Below are positions 33,691 to 42,277 of a DNA stretch of 49,981 bases, one piece after another. Positions within the stretch are counted from its first letter, which is position 1; every line of letters begins with the position of its first letter. Location: assembly GCA_002347405.1 (NCBI GenBank), contig DDXB01000064.1:33769-83749 (forward strand), written 5' to 3'. The position numbers and the translations under genes were made by a program. The notes under the pieces are model-generated. The model did no database searches. It worked only from the letters and a program-made list of their open reading frames with translations, and was not told where the DNA came from. The stretch is from Rhodocyclaceae bacterium UBA2271. Lineage in GTDB: Bacteria > Pseudomonadota > Gammaproteobacteria > Burkholderiales > Rhodocyclaceae.

Positions 33691-34626
33691 ATGCACACGC
33701 TAATCTGCGGCTCGCTCGCTTACGACACCATCATGGTGTTCAATGATCGCTTCAAGAACCACATCCTGCCGGAACAGATCCACATCCTCAACGTCGCCTT
33801 CCTGGTGCCGGACATGCGCCGCGAGTACGGTGGCTGCGCCGGCAACATCGCCTACAACCTGCGCCTGCTGGAAGGCAAGCCACTCATCATGGCCGCCGTC
33901 GGCGACGACCACGCGCCCTACCTGGCCCGCCTCAAGCAGCTGGGGTTGGCAGCGCAGCATGTGCGCGCCATACCCGGCAGTTTCACCGCCCAGGCCTTCA
34001 TCACCACCGACCTGGACGACAACCAGATCACCGCCTTTCACCCGGGCGCCATGAATTTTTCGCACGAGAATCGCATCGCCGATGCCAGCAACGTCAGCCT
34101 CGGCATCGTCTCGCCGGACGGCCGCGACGGCATGCTGCAGCATGCGCGTGAATTTCACGCCGCCGGCATTCCGTTCATTTTTGATCCGGGCCAGGGTCTG
34201 CCGATGTTTACCGGCGCGGAGCTGCTTGATTTCATCGGACTCGCCGACGTCTGCACGGTCAATGACTACGAGGCGAAACTGCTCACCGAACGCACCGGCA
34301 AACCCCTGGAAGAGCTCGCCCGCTCATTGCGCGCGCTGGTGGTGACGCTCGGCGGCAAAGGTTCGCAGATCTATGCGGATGGCGCGGTCATTGACATCCC
34401 GGCGGTTGCCCCGGAGCAACTGGTCGACCCGACGGGCTGCGGCGACGCTTATCGCGCCGGCTTGCTGTATGGCATGGCGCAGGGGTGGGACTGGCAAAAG
34501 ACCGGCCGGCTCGCCACGCTGATGGGCAGCATCAAGATCGCCCGGCGCGGCGGGCAGAACCACAAACCCTCACGCGCCGAGATTGCCGCGCAATTCTCCG
34601 CGGCGTTCGGTGAGAACCTCGACTGA
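33691..34626 (+). CDS. PfkB family sugar/nucleoside kinase
   Basis: 311 residues, ribokinase fold. The N terminus CGSLAYDTIMVF and REYGGCAGNIAYNLRLLEG (GG switch, near residue 45) bind substrate; the C-terminal signature DPTGCGDAYRAGLLYG near 248 holds the catalytic Asp and anion hole. The family phosphorylates ribose, adenosine or other sugars; the pattern is nearest the adenosine-kinase-like group, but I cannot fix the substrate. It starts 10 bases after the DUF3426 gene and closes the aroQ operon. Confidence 0.88.
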   Translation: MHTLICGSLAYDTIMVFNDRFKNHILPEQIHILNVAFLVPDMRREYGGCAGNIAYNLRLLEGKPLIMAAVGDDHAPYLARLKQLGLAAQHVRAIPGSFTAQAFITTDLDDNQITAFHPGAMNFSHENRIADASNVSLGIVSPDGRDGMLQHAREFHAAGIPFIFDPGQGLPMFTGAELLDFIGLADVCTVNDYEAKLLTERTGKPLEELARSLRALVVTLGGKGSQIYADGAVIDIPAVAPEQLVDPTGCGDAYRAGLLYGMAQGWDWQKTGRLATLMGSIKIARRGGQNHKPSRAEIAAQFSAAFGENLD

Positions 34627-34654
34627 GGTTTTTAGCGTGAAAAAACAGCGTTTG

Positions 34655-34893
34655 CGCCGGGCCGCCCTTATCCCGCGATGCGGGATAAGGGCCTTCTGGT
34701 GGCACCCCCTCTCCCCCAACCCCGCAAGGGGCGAGGGGAGAAAACCCCGCAGTATCGCCGCCGGGACGCCCCAAGGCGAAACGGCACGCGGCGCCAGCCG
34801 CTACCCGCACCGCTGTCAAAAGAAGCGCCCCGTGATAAGCGAGCAAAGCGCGCCGTTAAGCACCCCCCGCGAGGGGGGCGAAGGGGGCGGGCG
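34655..34893 (+). repeat. Long composite hairpin element (L type) between pfkB and thioredoxin
   Basis: Contains the stem CCCTTATCCCGC/GCGGGATAAGGG (34666-34692), a CCCC..GGGG hairpin (near 34709-34740), a diverged 15-base-loop hairpin (CGGGACGCCCCAAGG), ACGGCACGCGGCGCCAGCC shared with 47270, CCCCGTGATAAGCGAGCAAAGCG and a CCCCCCGCGAGGGGGG palindrome. It occupies most of the 306-bp gap and has no gene. Its modules appear in the same order as at 46990-47508. Confidence 0.75.
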
Positions 34894-34931
34894 TTTTCAT
34901 GATGCGGGGTGAGGTTTCCCGCATCATGAAA
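34894..34931. terminator. Bidirectional terminator between pfkB and thioredoxin
   Basis: TTTCATGATGCGGG (34895-34908) pairs perfectly with CCCGCATCATGAAA (34918-34931) around nine bases: 14 pairs, with short A/T tracts at both outer ends. It ends one base before the thioredoxin stop. Confidence 0.85.
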
Positions 34932-34932
34932 G

Positions 34933-35301
34933 TCAGGCTTGCTCTTCCGCGGCAGCGATCTCGGCGCGCACCTTGTCCATGTCGAGCGCGCGAATCTGCT
35001 CGATCAGCTGCTCCAGCGCGGGGGCCGGCAAAGATCCCGCCTCGGCGTACAGGATGACCTGTTCGCGGAACACCATCAGCATCGGGATCGAGCGGATATT
35101 GAAGCCGGCGGACATCTCTTTCTCCACCTCGGTATTCACCTTGGCGAAAGCGATATCCGGATACTTTTCGGACGCCGCTTCGAAGGTCGGCGCAAAAGCG
35201 CGGCAGGGCGCGCACCACTCCGCCCAGAAATCGACGATCACGATGTCGTGGCTGGAAATGGTTTGCTTGAAGTTGTCGGCGGTAAGGGCAATGGTGGCCA
35301 T
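34933..35301 (-). CDS. Thioredoxin family protein
   Basis: 122 residues with one thioredoxin domain: VDFWAEWCAPCRAFAPTFEAAS with the active site WCAPC near residue 30 and cis-Pro IRSIPMLMVF near 72. WCAPC is not the housekeeping WCGPC, which suggests a tuned redox potential. An extra C-terminal helix (LDMDKVRAEIAAAEEQ) extends the fold. Cytoplasmic, no signal peptide. Divergent from gluQ with 75 bp between. Confidence 0.92.
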   Translation of the reverse strand: MATIALTADNFKQTISSHDIVIVDFWAEWCAPCRAFAPTFEAASEKYPDIAFAKVNTEVEKEMSAGFNIRSIPMLMVFREQVILYAEAGSLPAPALEQLIEQIRALDMDKVRAEIAAAEEQA

Positions 35302-35376
35302 GCGGCGCTCCGTATCAGGTAATAGTGTCCGTATTCTAAATCAGGCGGCAACGGAACCCAATCCAGGCGACCCGCA

Positions 35377-36351
35377 ATGACAGCACCAACACCGGGCAAA
35401 CCCTGCGGGCGCTTCGCACCATCACCTACCGGACCGCTGCATTTCGGTTCGTTGGTCGCCGCGCTCGGCTCCTGCCTGGAGGCCAGGACGCGCGGCGGCC
35501 GCTGGTTGCTGCGCATGGAAGATGTCGACACACCGCGCAGCCGCCCCGGCGCCGCTGCGTCGATACTCGCCACCCTCGAAGACTGCGGCTTCGAGTGGGA
35601 CGGCCCGGTCATGGTGCAAAGCACCCGCACAGCGCGCTATCGCGAAGTCTTCGATCACCTGCTGACGACGGACGCGGTCTATCCCTGCGGCTGCACGCGC
35701 AGTGAAATCGATGGCACACCCCAGACCAAACCCGGCATCGAAGGCGCGCCGGTCTATCCCGGCACCTGCCGCAACGGCCTGCCGCCCGGCAAGGCAGCGC
35801 GCGCCTGGCGCTTGCGGGTATGCGGTGAGATCGGCTTTTCCGATCTGGTGCAGGGGCGACAGCAACAAAATCTGCCACGCGATGTCGGTGACTGCGTGCT
35901 CCTGCGCGCCGACGGCCTGTTCGCCTATCAGCTCGCCGTGGTGGTCGATGACGCCGACCAGGGTGTCGACCATGTGGTGCGCGGCGCTGACCTGATTCAC
36001 TCGACGCCGCGCCAGATCTATCTGCAACGCCTGCTCGGCCTGCCCACGCCGGACTATGCCCACCTGCCGATTGCCGTCGATGCCGCGGGCAACAAGCTCT
36101 CGAAACAGACGCTTGCCGTGCCGGTCGATGCGGCGCATCCTGTCCCCGCGCTGTTTGCCGCACTCGCCTTTCTCGGCCAGCAGCCACCACCAGAGTTGCG
36201 CCATGCCCGGGGTAACGGGATGCCCGCCGAGCGCCGTCGCGCCAGCGCCGACCTTTGGGCCTGGGCGCACCAGCACTGGCAATTGAACAAGGTGCCGCGT
36301 GTACTCACGCTGGCCGCACACGATTTTTGCCAAGGAGATGTTTCATCATGA
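35377..36351 (+). CDS. gluQ: Glutamyl-Q tRNA(Asp) synthetase
   Basis: Attaches glutamate to queuosine in tRNA-Asp. A GluRS-like catalytic core without an anticodon-binding domain, 324 residues. Motifs: GRFAPSPTGPLHFGSLVAALGS (HIGH-like), four zinc ligands around CGCTRSEI and the following CRNGLP, and NKLSKQT in the KMSKS position near 248. A diverged copy of the dispersed motif near 36232-36254 is read RRRASADLWAW in the C-terminal part. The stop overlaps the next gene's start as ATGA. Confidence 0.93.
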   Translation: MTAPTPGKPCGRFAPSPTGPLHFGSLVAALGSCLEARTRGGRWLLRMEDVDTPRSRPGAAASILATLEDCGFEWDGPVMVQSTRTARYREVFDHLLTTDAVYPCGCTRSEIDGTPQTKPGIEGAPVYPGTCRNGLPPGKAARAWRLRVCGEIGFSDLVQGRQQQNLPRDVGDCVLLRADGLFAYQLAVVVDDADQGVDHVVRGADLIHSTPRQIYLQRLLGLPTPDYAHLPIAVDAAGNKLSKQTLAVPVDAAHPVPALFAALAFLGQQPPPELRHARGNGMPAERRRASADLWAWAHQHWQLNKVPRVLTLAAHDFCQGDVSS

Positions 36352-36758
36352 TCGTCACCGACGACCCCGGACTCACCCGGATACTCGAAACCCACCGCGT
36401 CATCGCCATGGTCGGCCTGTCCGCCCGTGAAGACCGCCCCAGCAATATCGTCGCCCGCTACCTGATGGCGCGCGGCTATACCGTGATCCCGGTCAACCCG
36501 GCGGCCAGCGACATCCTCGGCCAGCGCTGCTACGCCAGCCTGCAGGACATTCCCGTCAAGGTCGACATGGTCGATGTGTTTCGCAAGGCGGAAGACGTCC
36601 CGCCCATTGCCGCCGCCGCCATCGCCATCGGCGCGAAGTCGCTCTGGCTGCAACTCGGCATCATCAACCCCGCCGCCGCAGAAACAGCCTCAGCCGCCGG
36701 CCTCGACGTCGTCATGGATCGCTGCCCCAAAATCGAATACGCACGACTGGTCAGCTGA
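36348..36758 (+). CDS. CoA-binding domain protein (YccU family)
   Basis: 136 residues, one Rossmann-like CoA_binding domain: VIAMVGLSAREDRPSNIVARYL near residue 15, YTVIPVNPAASDILGQRCYASL near 44, LWLQLGIINPAAAETASAAGLDVVMDRCPKIEY near the end. Members bind CoA; a physiological role is not assigned. ATG 36348 overlaps the gluQ TGA and has AAGGAGA upstream inside gluQ. Confidence 0.9.
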   Translation: MIVTDDPGLTRILETHRVIAMVGLSAREDRPSNIVARYLMARGYTVIPVNPAASDILGQRCYASLQDIPVKVDMVDVFRKAEDVPPIAAAAIAIGAKSLWLQLGIINPAAAETASAAGLDVVMDRCPKIEYARLVS

Positions 36759-36818
36759 AGTCAAATCAGGTTCTCAGGATTACCCGCCTCGCTAAGCAAA
36801 GAAAAGCGCGCCCCGGCA

Positions 36819-36971
36819 GTCTTGCCGCCGGGCCGCCCCAAGGCGAGACGGCGCGCGCTGCCAGGTGCAATCCGCTCACAAACATGAACGGGGCGCCCCG
36901 TAACAAACGCGCAAAGCGCGTCAACAGTCACCTTCCCCGCGCGGGGCAGGCCGGGCGGGAGCGGGCCTTAC
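36819..36971 (+). repeat. Long hairpin element (L type) between the CoA-binding gene and clsB
   Basis: Full-length match to 2681-2832: stem GTCTTGCC (36819-36826) with GGCGAGAC (36842-36849, one wobble), the exact 15-base loop, ATGAACGGGGCGCCCCGTAA (36884-36903), CGCGC-AAA-GCGCG, CAACAGTCACC, CCCCGCGCGGGG, and the end GGGCGGGAGCGGGCCTTAC, which touches the clsB stop. The rest of the 214-bp gap holds nothing else I recognise. Confidence 0.85.
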
Positions 36972-36972
36972 C

Positions 36973-38139
36973 CTACTCACGATAGTCGTTGCCGCCATAA
37001 CGGGTGATTCCCAGCAGCAGACGCACCAGGCCATAGGCCGCCCAGCGCACGGCGCGTCCCAGCACTGAACGACGCCGCAGGTCCGGCAAGGCAACTTCGC
37101 TGGCGCCATTGGCGAACGCGTGCTGCAGGCTGATGCGCAGTTGGGTGGCGAAGCCGCCATCCTGCACGACCAGATTGCCTTCGCGCGCCAGCAGCAGGCT
37201 GAAGGGATCGATGTTGGATGAACCCACCGTCGCCCAACAATCATCCACCACCGCCACTTTGGCGTGCAGATAGCCGGCGTGGTATTCGAAGATGCGCACG
37301 CCGCCATCCAGCAGGTTGCGGTAGAGCGCCTGGGTGGCGTAGTGGAGCAGCGCGTATTCGACCCGCCCCTGCAGCAGAATGGTGACGGCAACGCCGCGCG
37401 CGGCGGCGTCCCGCAGCGCGCGGCGAAAGCGCCAGCCCGGCAGGAAATAGGCATTGGCCAGCAGGACTTCGGAGCGCGCTTCGGCAAGCGCAGCCAGATA
37501 GGCCTCCTCGATGTCGCGGCGATGGCGCAGGTTGTCGCGGATCAGGAATGCCGCAGTCGTTGTTCCGGCCAGCGGCTCGCCGGACCACGGGCTGACCGGC
37601 AGGCTCGGCGGCCGACGCTGCAGCTTTGCCCACCCCACCAGCCGCCACAGATGCCGCACGCTGGCATGAATCGTCGCCACCAGCGGGCCGGCGACACGCA
37701 CCGCATAGTCGAGGCGCGGGGCCGGGGGGCTGACGTCGTCGATGACATTGATGCCGCCCACGAAGGCCAGGCAGCCGTCGATCACGACGAGCTTGCGATG
37801 CAGCCGGCGCAGGCGGTGGCGACGCAGCTTGAACGACCCCAGTTCGGCGCGGTAAACCTCCACCATGGCACCACTCGCCACCAGCATCAGACCCAGTTCC
37901 TGCGGAAAGTCGCGCGCGCCAAAGCCATCCACCAGCACCCGCACGGCAACGCCGCGGCGGGCGGCGGCGGCAAGCGCCGCAACGACGCGCCGGCCGGTGG
38001 CATCGGCGTTGAAGATGTAGGTTTCAAGATGGATTTCACTGCGGGCCGCCGCGATGGCCGCCTGCAACGCGGGGAAATACTCTGCGCCATTCTTCAGCAG
38101 ATCGAGGCGATTGCCAGGAAGAAAGTCCACGCCACTCAT
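36973..38139 (-). CDS. clsB: Cardiolipin synthase B-type phospholipase D family protein
   Basis: 388 residues with two HKD motifs: HRKLVVIDG near residue 115 and HAKVAVVDD near 297, each followed by the Gly-Ser/Gly-Gly pattern (FVGGIN, TVGSSNID). This is ClsB/YbhO architecture without membrane helices at the N terminus. It joins phospholipids to form cardiolipin. ATG 38139 overlaps the upstream EEP gene's stop as ATGA; the ybhP-ybhO order of E. coli is the same pair. Confidence 0.92.
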   Translation of the reverse strand: MSGVDFLPGNRLDLLKNGAEYFPALQAAIAAARSEIHLETYIFNADATGRRVVAALAAAARRGVAVRVLVDGFGARDFPQELGLMLVASGAMVEVYRAELGSFKLRRHRLRRLHRKLVVIDGCLAFVGGINVIDDVSPPAPRLDYAVRVAGPLVATIHASVRHLWRLVGWAKLQRRPPSLPVSPWSGEPLAGTTTAAFLIRDNLRHRRDIEEAYLAALAEARSEVLLANAYFLPGWRFRRALRDAAARGVAVTILLQGRVEYALLHYATQALYRNLLDGGVRIFEYHAGYLHAKVAVVDDCWATVGSSNIDPFSLLLAREGNLVVQDGGFATQLRISLQHAFANGASEVALPDLRRRSVLGRAVRWAAYGLVRLLLGITRYGGNDYRE

Positions 38140-38897
38140 GTCGCGGGAACGACAGGCTTGAACGAAAACTGCGCCGACACCGCTGCATGGTCGGAGATTT
38201 TCGACCACGGCAAACCGTGATGAACCACATTCGCCTCGACGTGCAGTCCGCGCGAATAGATCCGGTCGAGGCGAAACATCGGCAGTGCAGCCGGAAAGCT
38301 GCGGAACGGCCGCTTGCTGGTGCCGGCGGATGCCTCGGTCAGGCCGAGTCGCGCCGCCAGCAGGCCTTGCGCGCGGTTGCGCCAGTCGTTGAAATCGCCG
38401 GCAATCAGTAACGGCGCATCGCGCGGCACGCTGGCCTCGAGGTGGGTTGCCAGCACATCGAGTTGGTGGCGACGCGAGCGGCCGAACAGGGACAAATGCG
38501 TACAAACACAATGCAGCGGCAAAGCCAGCCCCGGCACGGCGACGGTGCAGTGCAGGATGCCGCGTTTCTCGAAACGCAGGCGCGTCACATCCTGGTTGAA
38601 CACGTTGGCGATGGGAAAGCGCGCGAGGATCGCATTACCGTGATGGCCATGGTCGTACACCATGTTGCGGCCATAGGCATGACTGTCCCAGACACCCTCC
38701 GCGAGAAACTCGTACTGCGGTTCGGCCGGCCAGTCTGCGTGCTGCTCGGCGTGCAGCAGATGCTGGCCCTGTACTTCCTGCAAAAACACGATGTCGGCAT
38801 TGAGCACGCGCAAGCGATCACGCAACTCATGCACCATCATGCGACGGTTGAACTGCGAGAAACCCTTGTGGATGTTCCAGGTGGCGATGGACAGCAT
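38136..38897 (-). CDS. Endonuclease/exonuclease/phosphatase family protein (YbhP-like)
   Basis: 253 residues of the Mg-dependent EEP fold: SIATWNIHKGF at the N terminus, VFLQEVQGQ near 38 (Glu ligand), CTHLSLFGRSR near 137, AGDFNDWRNRA near 165 and SDHAAVSAQF at the C terminus. All catalytic residues are present. It is coupled to clsB, so a lipid or phosphodiester substrate is likely, but unproven. The 129 bp upstream show no feature. Confidence 0.9.
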   Translation of the reverse strand: MLSIATWNIHKGFSQFNRRMMVHELRDRLRVLNADIVFLQEVQGQHLLHAEQHADWPAEPQYEFLAEGVWDSHAYGRNMVYDHGHHGNAILARFPIANVFNQDVTRLRFEKRGILHCTVAVPGLALPLHCVCTHLSLFGRSRRHQLDVLATHLEASVPRDAPLLIAGDFNDWRNRAQGLLAARLGLTEASAGTSKRPFRSFPAALPMFRLDRIYSRGLHVEANVVHHGLPWSKISDHAAVSAQFSFKPVVPAT

Positions 38898-39026
38898 GGC
38901 TTAGGCCCGCTTGGCGGCAACATGCGGGATGCACTGGCCGCGTTGCGACATGTCAGCCATCCCGTCACTGACAAGTGTAGAACATCTGCCGCCTCACCTC
39001 CGCATACGCAGGCGTACTGACTCCGC

Positions 39027-40154
39027 TCAGAACAGGATGACCTGGCGCACCGCTTCGCCGCTGGCCAGTCGATCGAAGCCTTCGTTGATCTGGTCGAGCG
39101 TCAGGCGGTGCGTGATCAACTTGTCCACCGGCAGCCGGCCCGCCTTGAACAGCGTGATGTAGTGCGGAATGTCGCGCGCCGGCACGGCCGAGCCGAGGTA
39201 GCTGCCTTTCAGCGTGCGCTCTTCGATGACCAGATGCACTCCCGGCACATTGAGCGTGTGTGCCGGCGGGGTCAGGCTGCAGGTCACCGTGGTGCCACCG
39301 CGCCGCGTGATGCGGTAGGCGATGTCCAGTGCGGCGATGTTGCTGGCCGCCTCGATGACCACCTCGACGCCGCCCCGAGTCGCGGCACGCACCTGATTCA
39401 CCACTTCGGGATCGTCGGCGCGGAAGCCGCGCGTCGCCCCCAGCGCCAGCGCGGCATCGAGCTTGGCGGGCAGGGTATCAATGACGATCACCTCGCGCGC
39501 GCCAGCCGCCAGCGCACCGAGCACCGCCGACAGACCGACGCCACCCAGACCGACCACGGCAACGCTCTGCCCGAGCCGCACCTGCGCCGCGTTGATCACC
39601 GCACCGACGCCGGTCAGCACCGCGCAACCGAACACCGCGGCGACTTCCGGCGGCAATTCCGGATCGACCTTGACCAGCGATCCACGGTTGCACACCGCAT
39701 ATTCGGCAAAACACGACACGCCAACCTGATGGTTGAGCGGCACATTGCCGCTGCGCGACAAACTGCGATGGCCACCGAGCATCGTGCCGGCCACATTGGC
39801 TGCCGCACCGGGTTCGCACAGGGCGGGCCGGCCTTCGAGGCAGGGCAGGCAGTGACCGCAACTTGGCACGAACACCAGGGCGACCGCATCGCCACGCACC
39901 AGATCGGTGACGCCGGGACCGACCTCAGCGACGCTGCCCGCCGCCTCGTGGCCAAGCACCATCGGCATCGGCCGGGGCCGGTCGCCATTGATGATGGACA
40001 GGTCGGAGTGGCAAAGGCCGGCACCGGTGATCCGCACCAGCACTTCATTCATTCCCGGCCCGGCAAGCTGGACGGTTTCGACCGAAAGCGGCCGGCTTTG
40101 CGCGTAGGGGCGCGGGGTTTCCATGCGGTCCAGCACGGCGGCGCGAATTTCCAT
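39027..40154 (-). CDS. Zinc-dependent alcohol dehydrogenase (class III-like MDR)
   Basis: 375 residues. Catalytic zinc ligands lie in GAGLCHSDLS (Cys near residue 38) and LGHEAAG (His near 60); the structural zinc lobe is CGHCLPCLEGRPALC near 92-106; NAD binding is VVGLGGVGLSAV near 192. Longer than class I yeast-type enzymes, consistent with the class III/aryl-alcohol group. Substrate not assigned. ATG 40154 is preceded by GGGAGAA. Single gene, no obvious pathway partner beside it. Confidence 0.9.
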   Translation of the reverse strand: MEIRAAVLDRMETPRPYAQSRPLSVETVQLAGPGMNEVLVRITGAGLCHSDLSIINGDRPRPMPMVLGHEAAGSVAEVGPGVTDLVRGDAVALVFVPSCGHCLPCLEGRPALCEPGAAANVAGTMLGGHRSLSRSGNVPLNHQVGVSCFAEYAVCNRGSLVKVDPELPPEVAAVFGCAVLTGVGAVINAAQVRLGQSVAVVGLGGVGLSAVLGALAAGAREVIVIDTLPAKLDAALALGATRGFRADDPEVVNQVRAATRGGVEVVIEAASNIAALDIAYRITRRGGTTVTCSLTPPAHTLNVPGVHLVIEERTLKGSYLGSAVPARDIPHYITLFKAGRLPVDKLITHRLTLDQINEGFDRLASGEAVRQVILF

Positions 40155-40196
40155 GAACTTTCTCCCTGGTAGGTTATCCGGCAAGGCCCGCTACCA

Positions 40197-40667
40197 CTAG
40201 CCTGCGCTGGCCTCCGCAATGCGCCCGATGGTGGCAACAAAGCCCGGATCCTCGCCCTGCAGCAAGGCCGGCAGCGCGGCGCGGAAGTCCTCGCGCTGAC
40301 ACCATTCGTGCATGTAATCCTCCCACGACTGCCACAGCCGCGCCTGCTGGCGATTCATGCTTTCCTCATACACCAGCACATAGGCGCGCTCGAACAGGCT
40401 GATCAGAATGGCGAACAGGGCGCGCTTGCGTTCCAGTTGCTCGGCGCTGAGCGTATCCGGCACGGCGGGTGACAACAAACGCAGATCGGCATTGTCGATC
40501 ACCAGGCGCATGAAATCGGCATACTCGTCCGACAGCCGCAGGAAGATCTCCTCCTCGTCGTTCTGCCGGTCGCGCCGCTGCTCGTATAAATACACGCCGA
40601 TGGCGAGCGGCAAGCCGATGACGGTGACGACATAGCTGGCCGCCTCCAGCCATTCCAGTGTGCTCAT
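40197..40667 (-). CDS. Hypothetical membrane-anchored protein
   Basis: 156 residues: one N-terminal membrane helix (ASYVVTVIGLPLAIGVYLY, about 10-28), then a charged helical domain (EQRRDRQNDEEEIFLRLSDEYADFMRLV; WQSWEDYMHEWCQREDFRAALP). The helix-then-coil layout is seen in many uncharacterised bacterial proteins. No catalytic motif is visible. Divergent from the GST gene; the 215-bp gap between them contains a decayed copy of the dispersed motif (40805-40818). Confidence 0.75.
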   Translation of the reverse strand: MSTLEWLEAASYVVTVIGLPLAIGVYLYEQRRDRQNDEEEIFLRLSDEYADFMRLVIDNADLRLLSPAVPDTLSAEQLERKRALFAILISLFERAYVLVYEESMNRQQARLWQSWEDYMHEWCQREDFRAALPALLQGEDPGFVATIGRIAEASAG

Positions 40668-40882
40668 CCACCCGGCTCCGCATTAGTCATGCAACAATGA
40701 TAAGTGATTGCGGCGTTTTGTCAGCAGCCCACGGCAGCATAATTTTCCCGCTGCCTGATGCCGCTGCTGCAACCACGCCGCACCCGCTGCGGGGCATTTC
40801 ATCCCGCCAGCGCCGGCTGTTACATTGCTCGGCTGCAGCTACTTTAGTTGTTTATGCGCTGCCACATGGAGGAACTGACGTC

Positions 40883-41572
40883 ATGCTGAACCTGTTCATC
40901 GCCAACAAGAACTACTCGTCTTGGTCGCTGCGACCATGGGTATTGATGCGCCAGCTGAAGATTCCCTTCGAGGAAAAATTGGTACCGTTCGGTGGCAAGG
41001 CCGCGCCGGATATGTTTCGTTCTTTTTCGCCTTCGGGCCGGGTTCCCTGCCTGATCGATGGCACCACCGTAGTGTGGGATTCGCTGGCGATCACCGAGTA
41101 TCTGGCCGAGCAAACGCCGCAGGTCTGGCCTGCGGATGTGCTGGCGCGGGCGTGGGCGCGCTGTGCGGCAGCGGAAATGCATTCGGGCTTCAACGCCCTG
41201 CGCGAATGCTGCACCATGAACTGCGGCGTGCGGGTGCGGCTCAACGAACATTCCGCCGGACTGCAGCACGACATCGCGCGCATCGACGAACTATGGAGCG
41301 AAGGCCTGGCCCGCTTCGGCGGCCCGTTTCTGGCCGGGTCGTCATTCACGGCCGTGGATGCCTTCTTTGCCCCGGTGGCGTTCCGCGTCCAAACCTACGG
41401 CCTGCCGCTGTCGCCCGCCGCGGTCCAGTATGTCGAGCGCCTGCTGGCGCTTGAGCCGATGCAGGAATGGTACGCAGCCGCGCTGGACGAAACCTGGCGC
41501 GAGGAAGATCACGAGACCGAAGTCAGGCAGGCCGGCACCGTGCTGGAGGACCGGCGCGCAGCGGGTAGCTGA
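40883..41572 (+). CDS. Glutathione S-transferase family protein
   Basis: 229 residues: an N-terminal thioredoxin-like domain (LFIANKNYSSWSLRPWVLMRQLKIPFEEKLV; Ser near residue 11 as likely catalytic residue; SGRVPCLIDG with cis-Pro; DSLAITEYLAE) and a helical C domain with SSFTAVDAFFAPVAFRV. The closest pattern is the YfcF/YfcG-like GSTs. ATG 40883 has GGAGG eleven bases upstream; the longer frame lacks similarity. Substrate unknown. Confidence 0.92.
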   Translation: MLNLFIANKNYSSWSLRPWVLMRQLKIPFEEKLVPFGGKAAPDMFRSFSPSGRVPCLIDGTTVVWDSLAITEYLAEQTPQVWPADVLARAWARCAAAEMHSGFNALRECCTMNCGVRVRLNEHSAGLQHDIARIDELWSEGLARFGGPFLAGSSFTAVDAFFAPVAFRVQTYGLPLSPAAVQYVERLLALEPMQEWYAAALDETWREEDHETEVRQAGTVLEDRRAAGS

Positions 41573-41648
41573 AGTCTTTTCGCTGAAAGCCGGGATCGAG
41601 CTGACTTGCGCAACAGCCGGCGCCGTCTCGCCACTTTTCCCGCAGTGG

Positions 41649-42059
41649 CTAGCCCGCGCCGAAACGGCGAATGTGCCGACCGTCGCGCTTGGTCGGACGA
41701 CCTTTGAGAGTGGCACCGGGCGTTGGCGCGAGTTTGCGCTGCTCAAGTAACTGGGCACGGCGCGCCAGGCTTGCGGCGGTTTCCTCGTAGAGCAGTTGTG
41801 CTTCCGGCGCCGGACGGCGCTGGGCACTGAGGCCGCGCACGATCACCGTCCAGCGCTGCTCACCGACGTCGATGTCGAGTTCGTCGCCAACACGCACTTC
41901 GCGCGCCGGCTTGGCGCGCTGGCCCTGCCAATGCACCTTGCCGCCAGCGATGGCATCCGTGGCAAGCGTGCGCGTCTTGAAGAAACGCGCTGCCCAGAGC
42001 CATTTGTCGAGGCGCAGACCCGGTGGGCTGTGGTCTGCGAAGGTGGATTTGTCTTGCAT
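41649..42059 (-). CDS. hslR: Heat shock protein 15 (ribosome-associated S4 protein)
   Basis: 136 residues: an S4 domain RLDKWLWAARFFKTRTLATDAIAGGKVHWQGQ near 16-47, then VGDELDI and a basic C-terminal tail (KGRPTKRDGRHIRRF). Hsp15 binds free 50S subunits with stalled nascent chains and helps recycle them. The gene is convergent with GST. The 76-bp gap holds GCCGTCTCGCCACTTTT (41622-41638), which looks like the dispersed motif with AGCGCCG deleted. Confidence 0.9.
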   Translation of the reverse strand: MQDKSTFADHSPPGLRLDKWLWAARFFKTRTLATDAIAGGKVHWQGQRAKPAREVRVGDELDIDVGEQRWTVIVRGLSAQRRPAPEAQLLYEETAASLARRAQLLEQRKLAPTPGATLKGRPTKRDGRHIRRFGAG

Positions 42060-42083
42060 GACACGACTATAGCAAGCGTGGCT

Positions 42084-42254
42084 TCAACTCTCCGGCCAGC
42101 TGCCCTTGTCGCGACAGTGATTGATTTCGCTGCTGATGTGTTCGCGGACGGGGGTTCCGGACAGGCGCTTCCGGTATTGTTCGATAGCCGGCAGCGGGAA
42201 CATCACATAGACCGCTCCCATGCCAGGTCCATCATGAGCGAGTCGCCGTAGCAT
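42084..42254 (-). CDS. Possible 56-residue ORF between the outer-membrane gene and hslR
   Basis: The only open frame in the 218-bp gap 42060-42277: it starts MLRRLAHDGPGMGAVYV and ends RDKGSWPES. No ribosome-binding site, no family recognised; an internal ATG at 42221 is an alternative start. Could be a small gene, a decayed remnant or chance. Confidence 0.25.
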   Translation of the reverse strand: MLRRLAHDGPGMGAVYVMFPLPAIEQYRKRLSGTPVREHISSEINHCRDKGSWPES

Positions 42255-42277
42255 GGGGATTGCCGATGCAGTGGATT

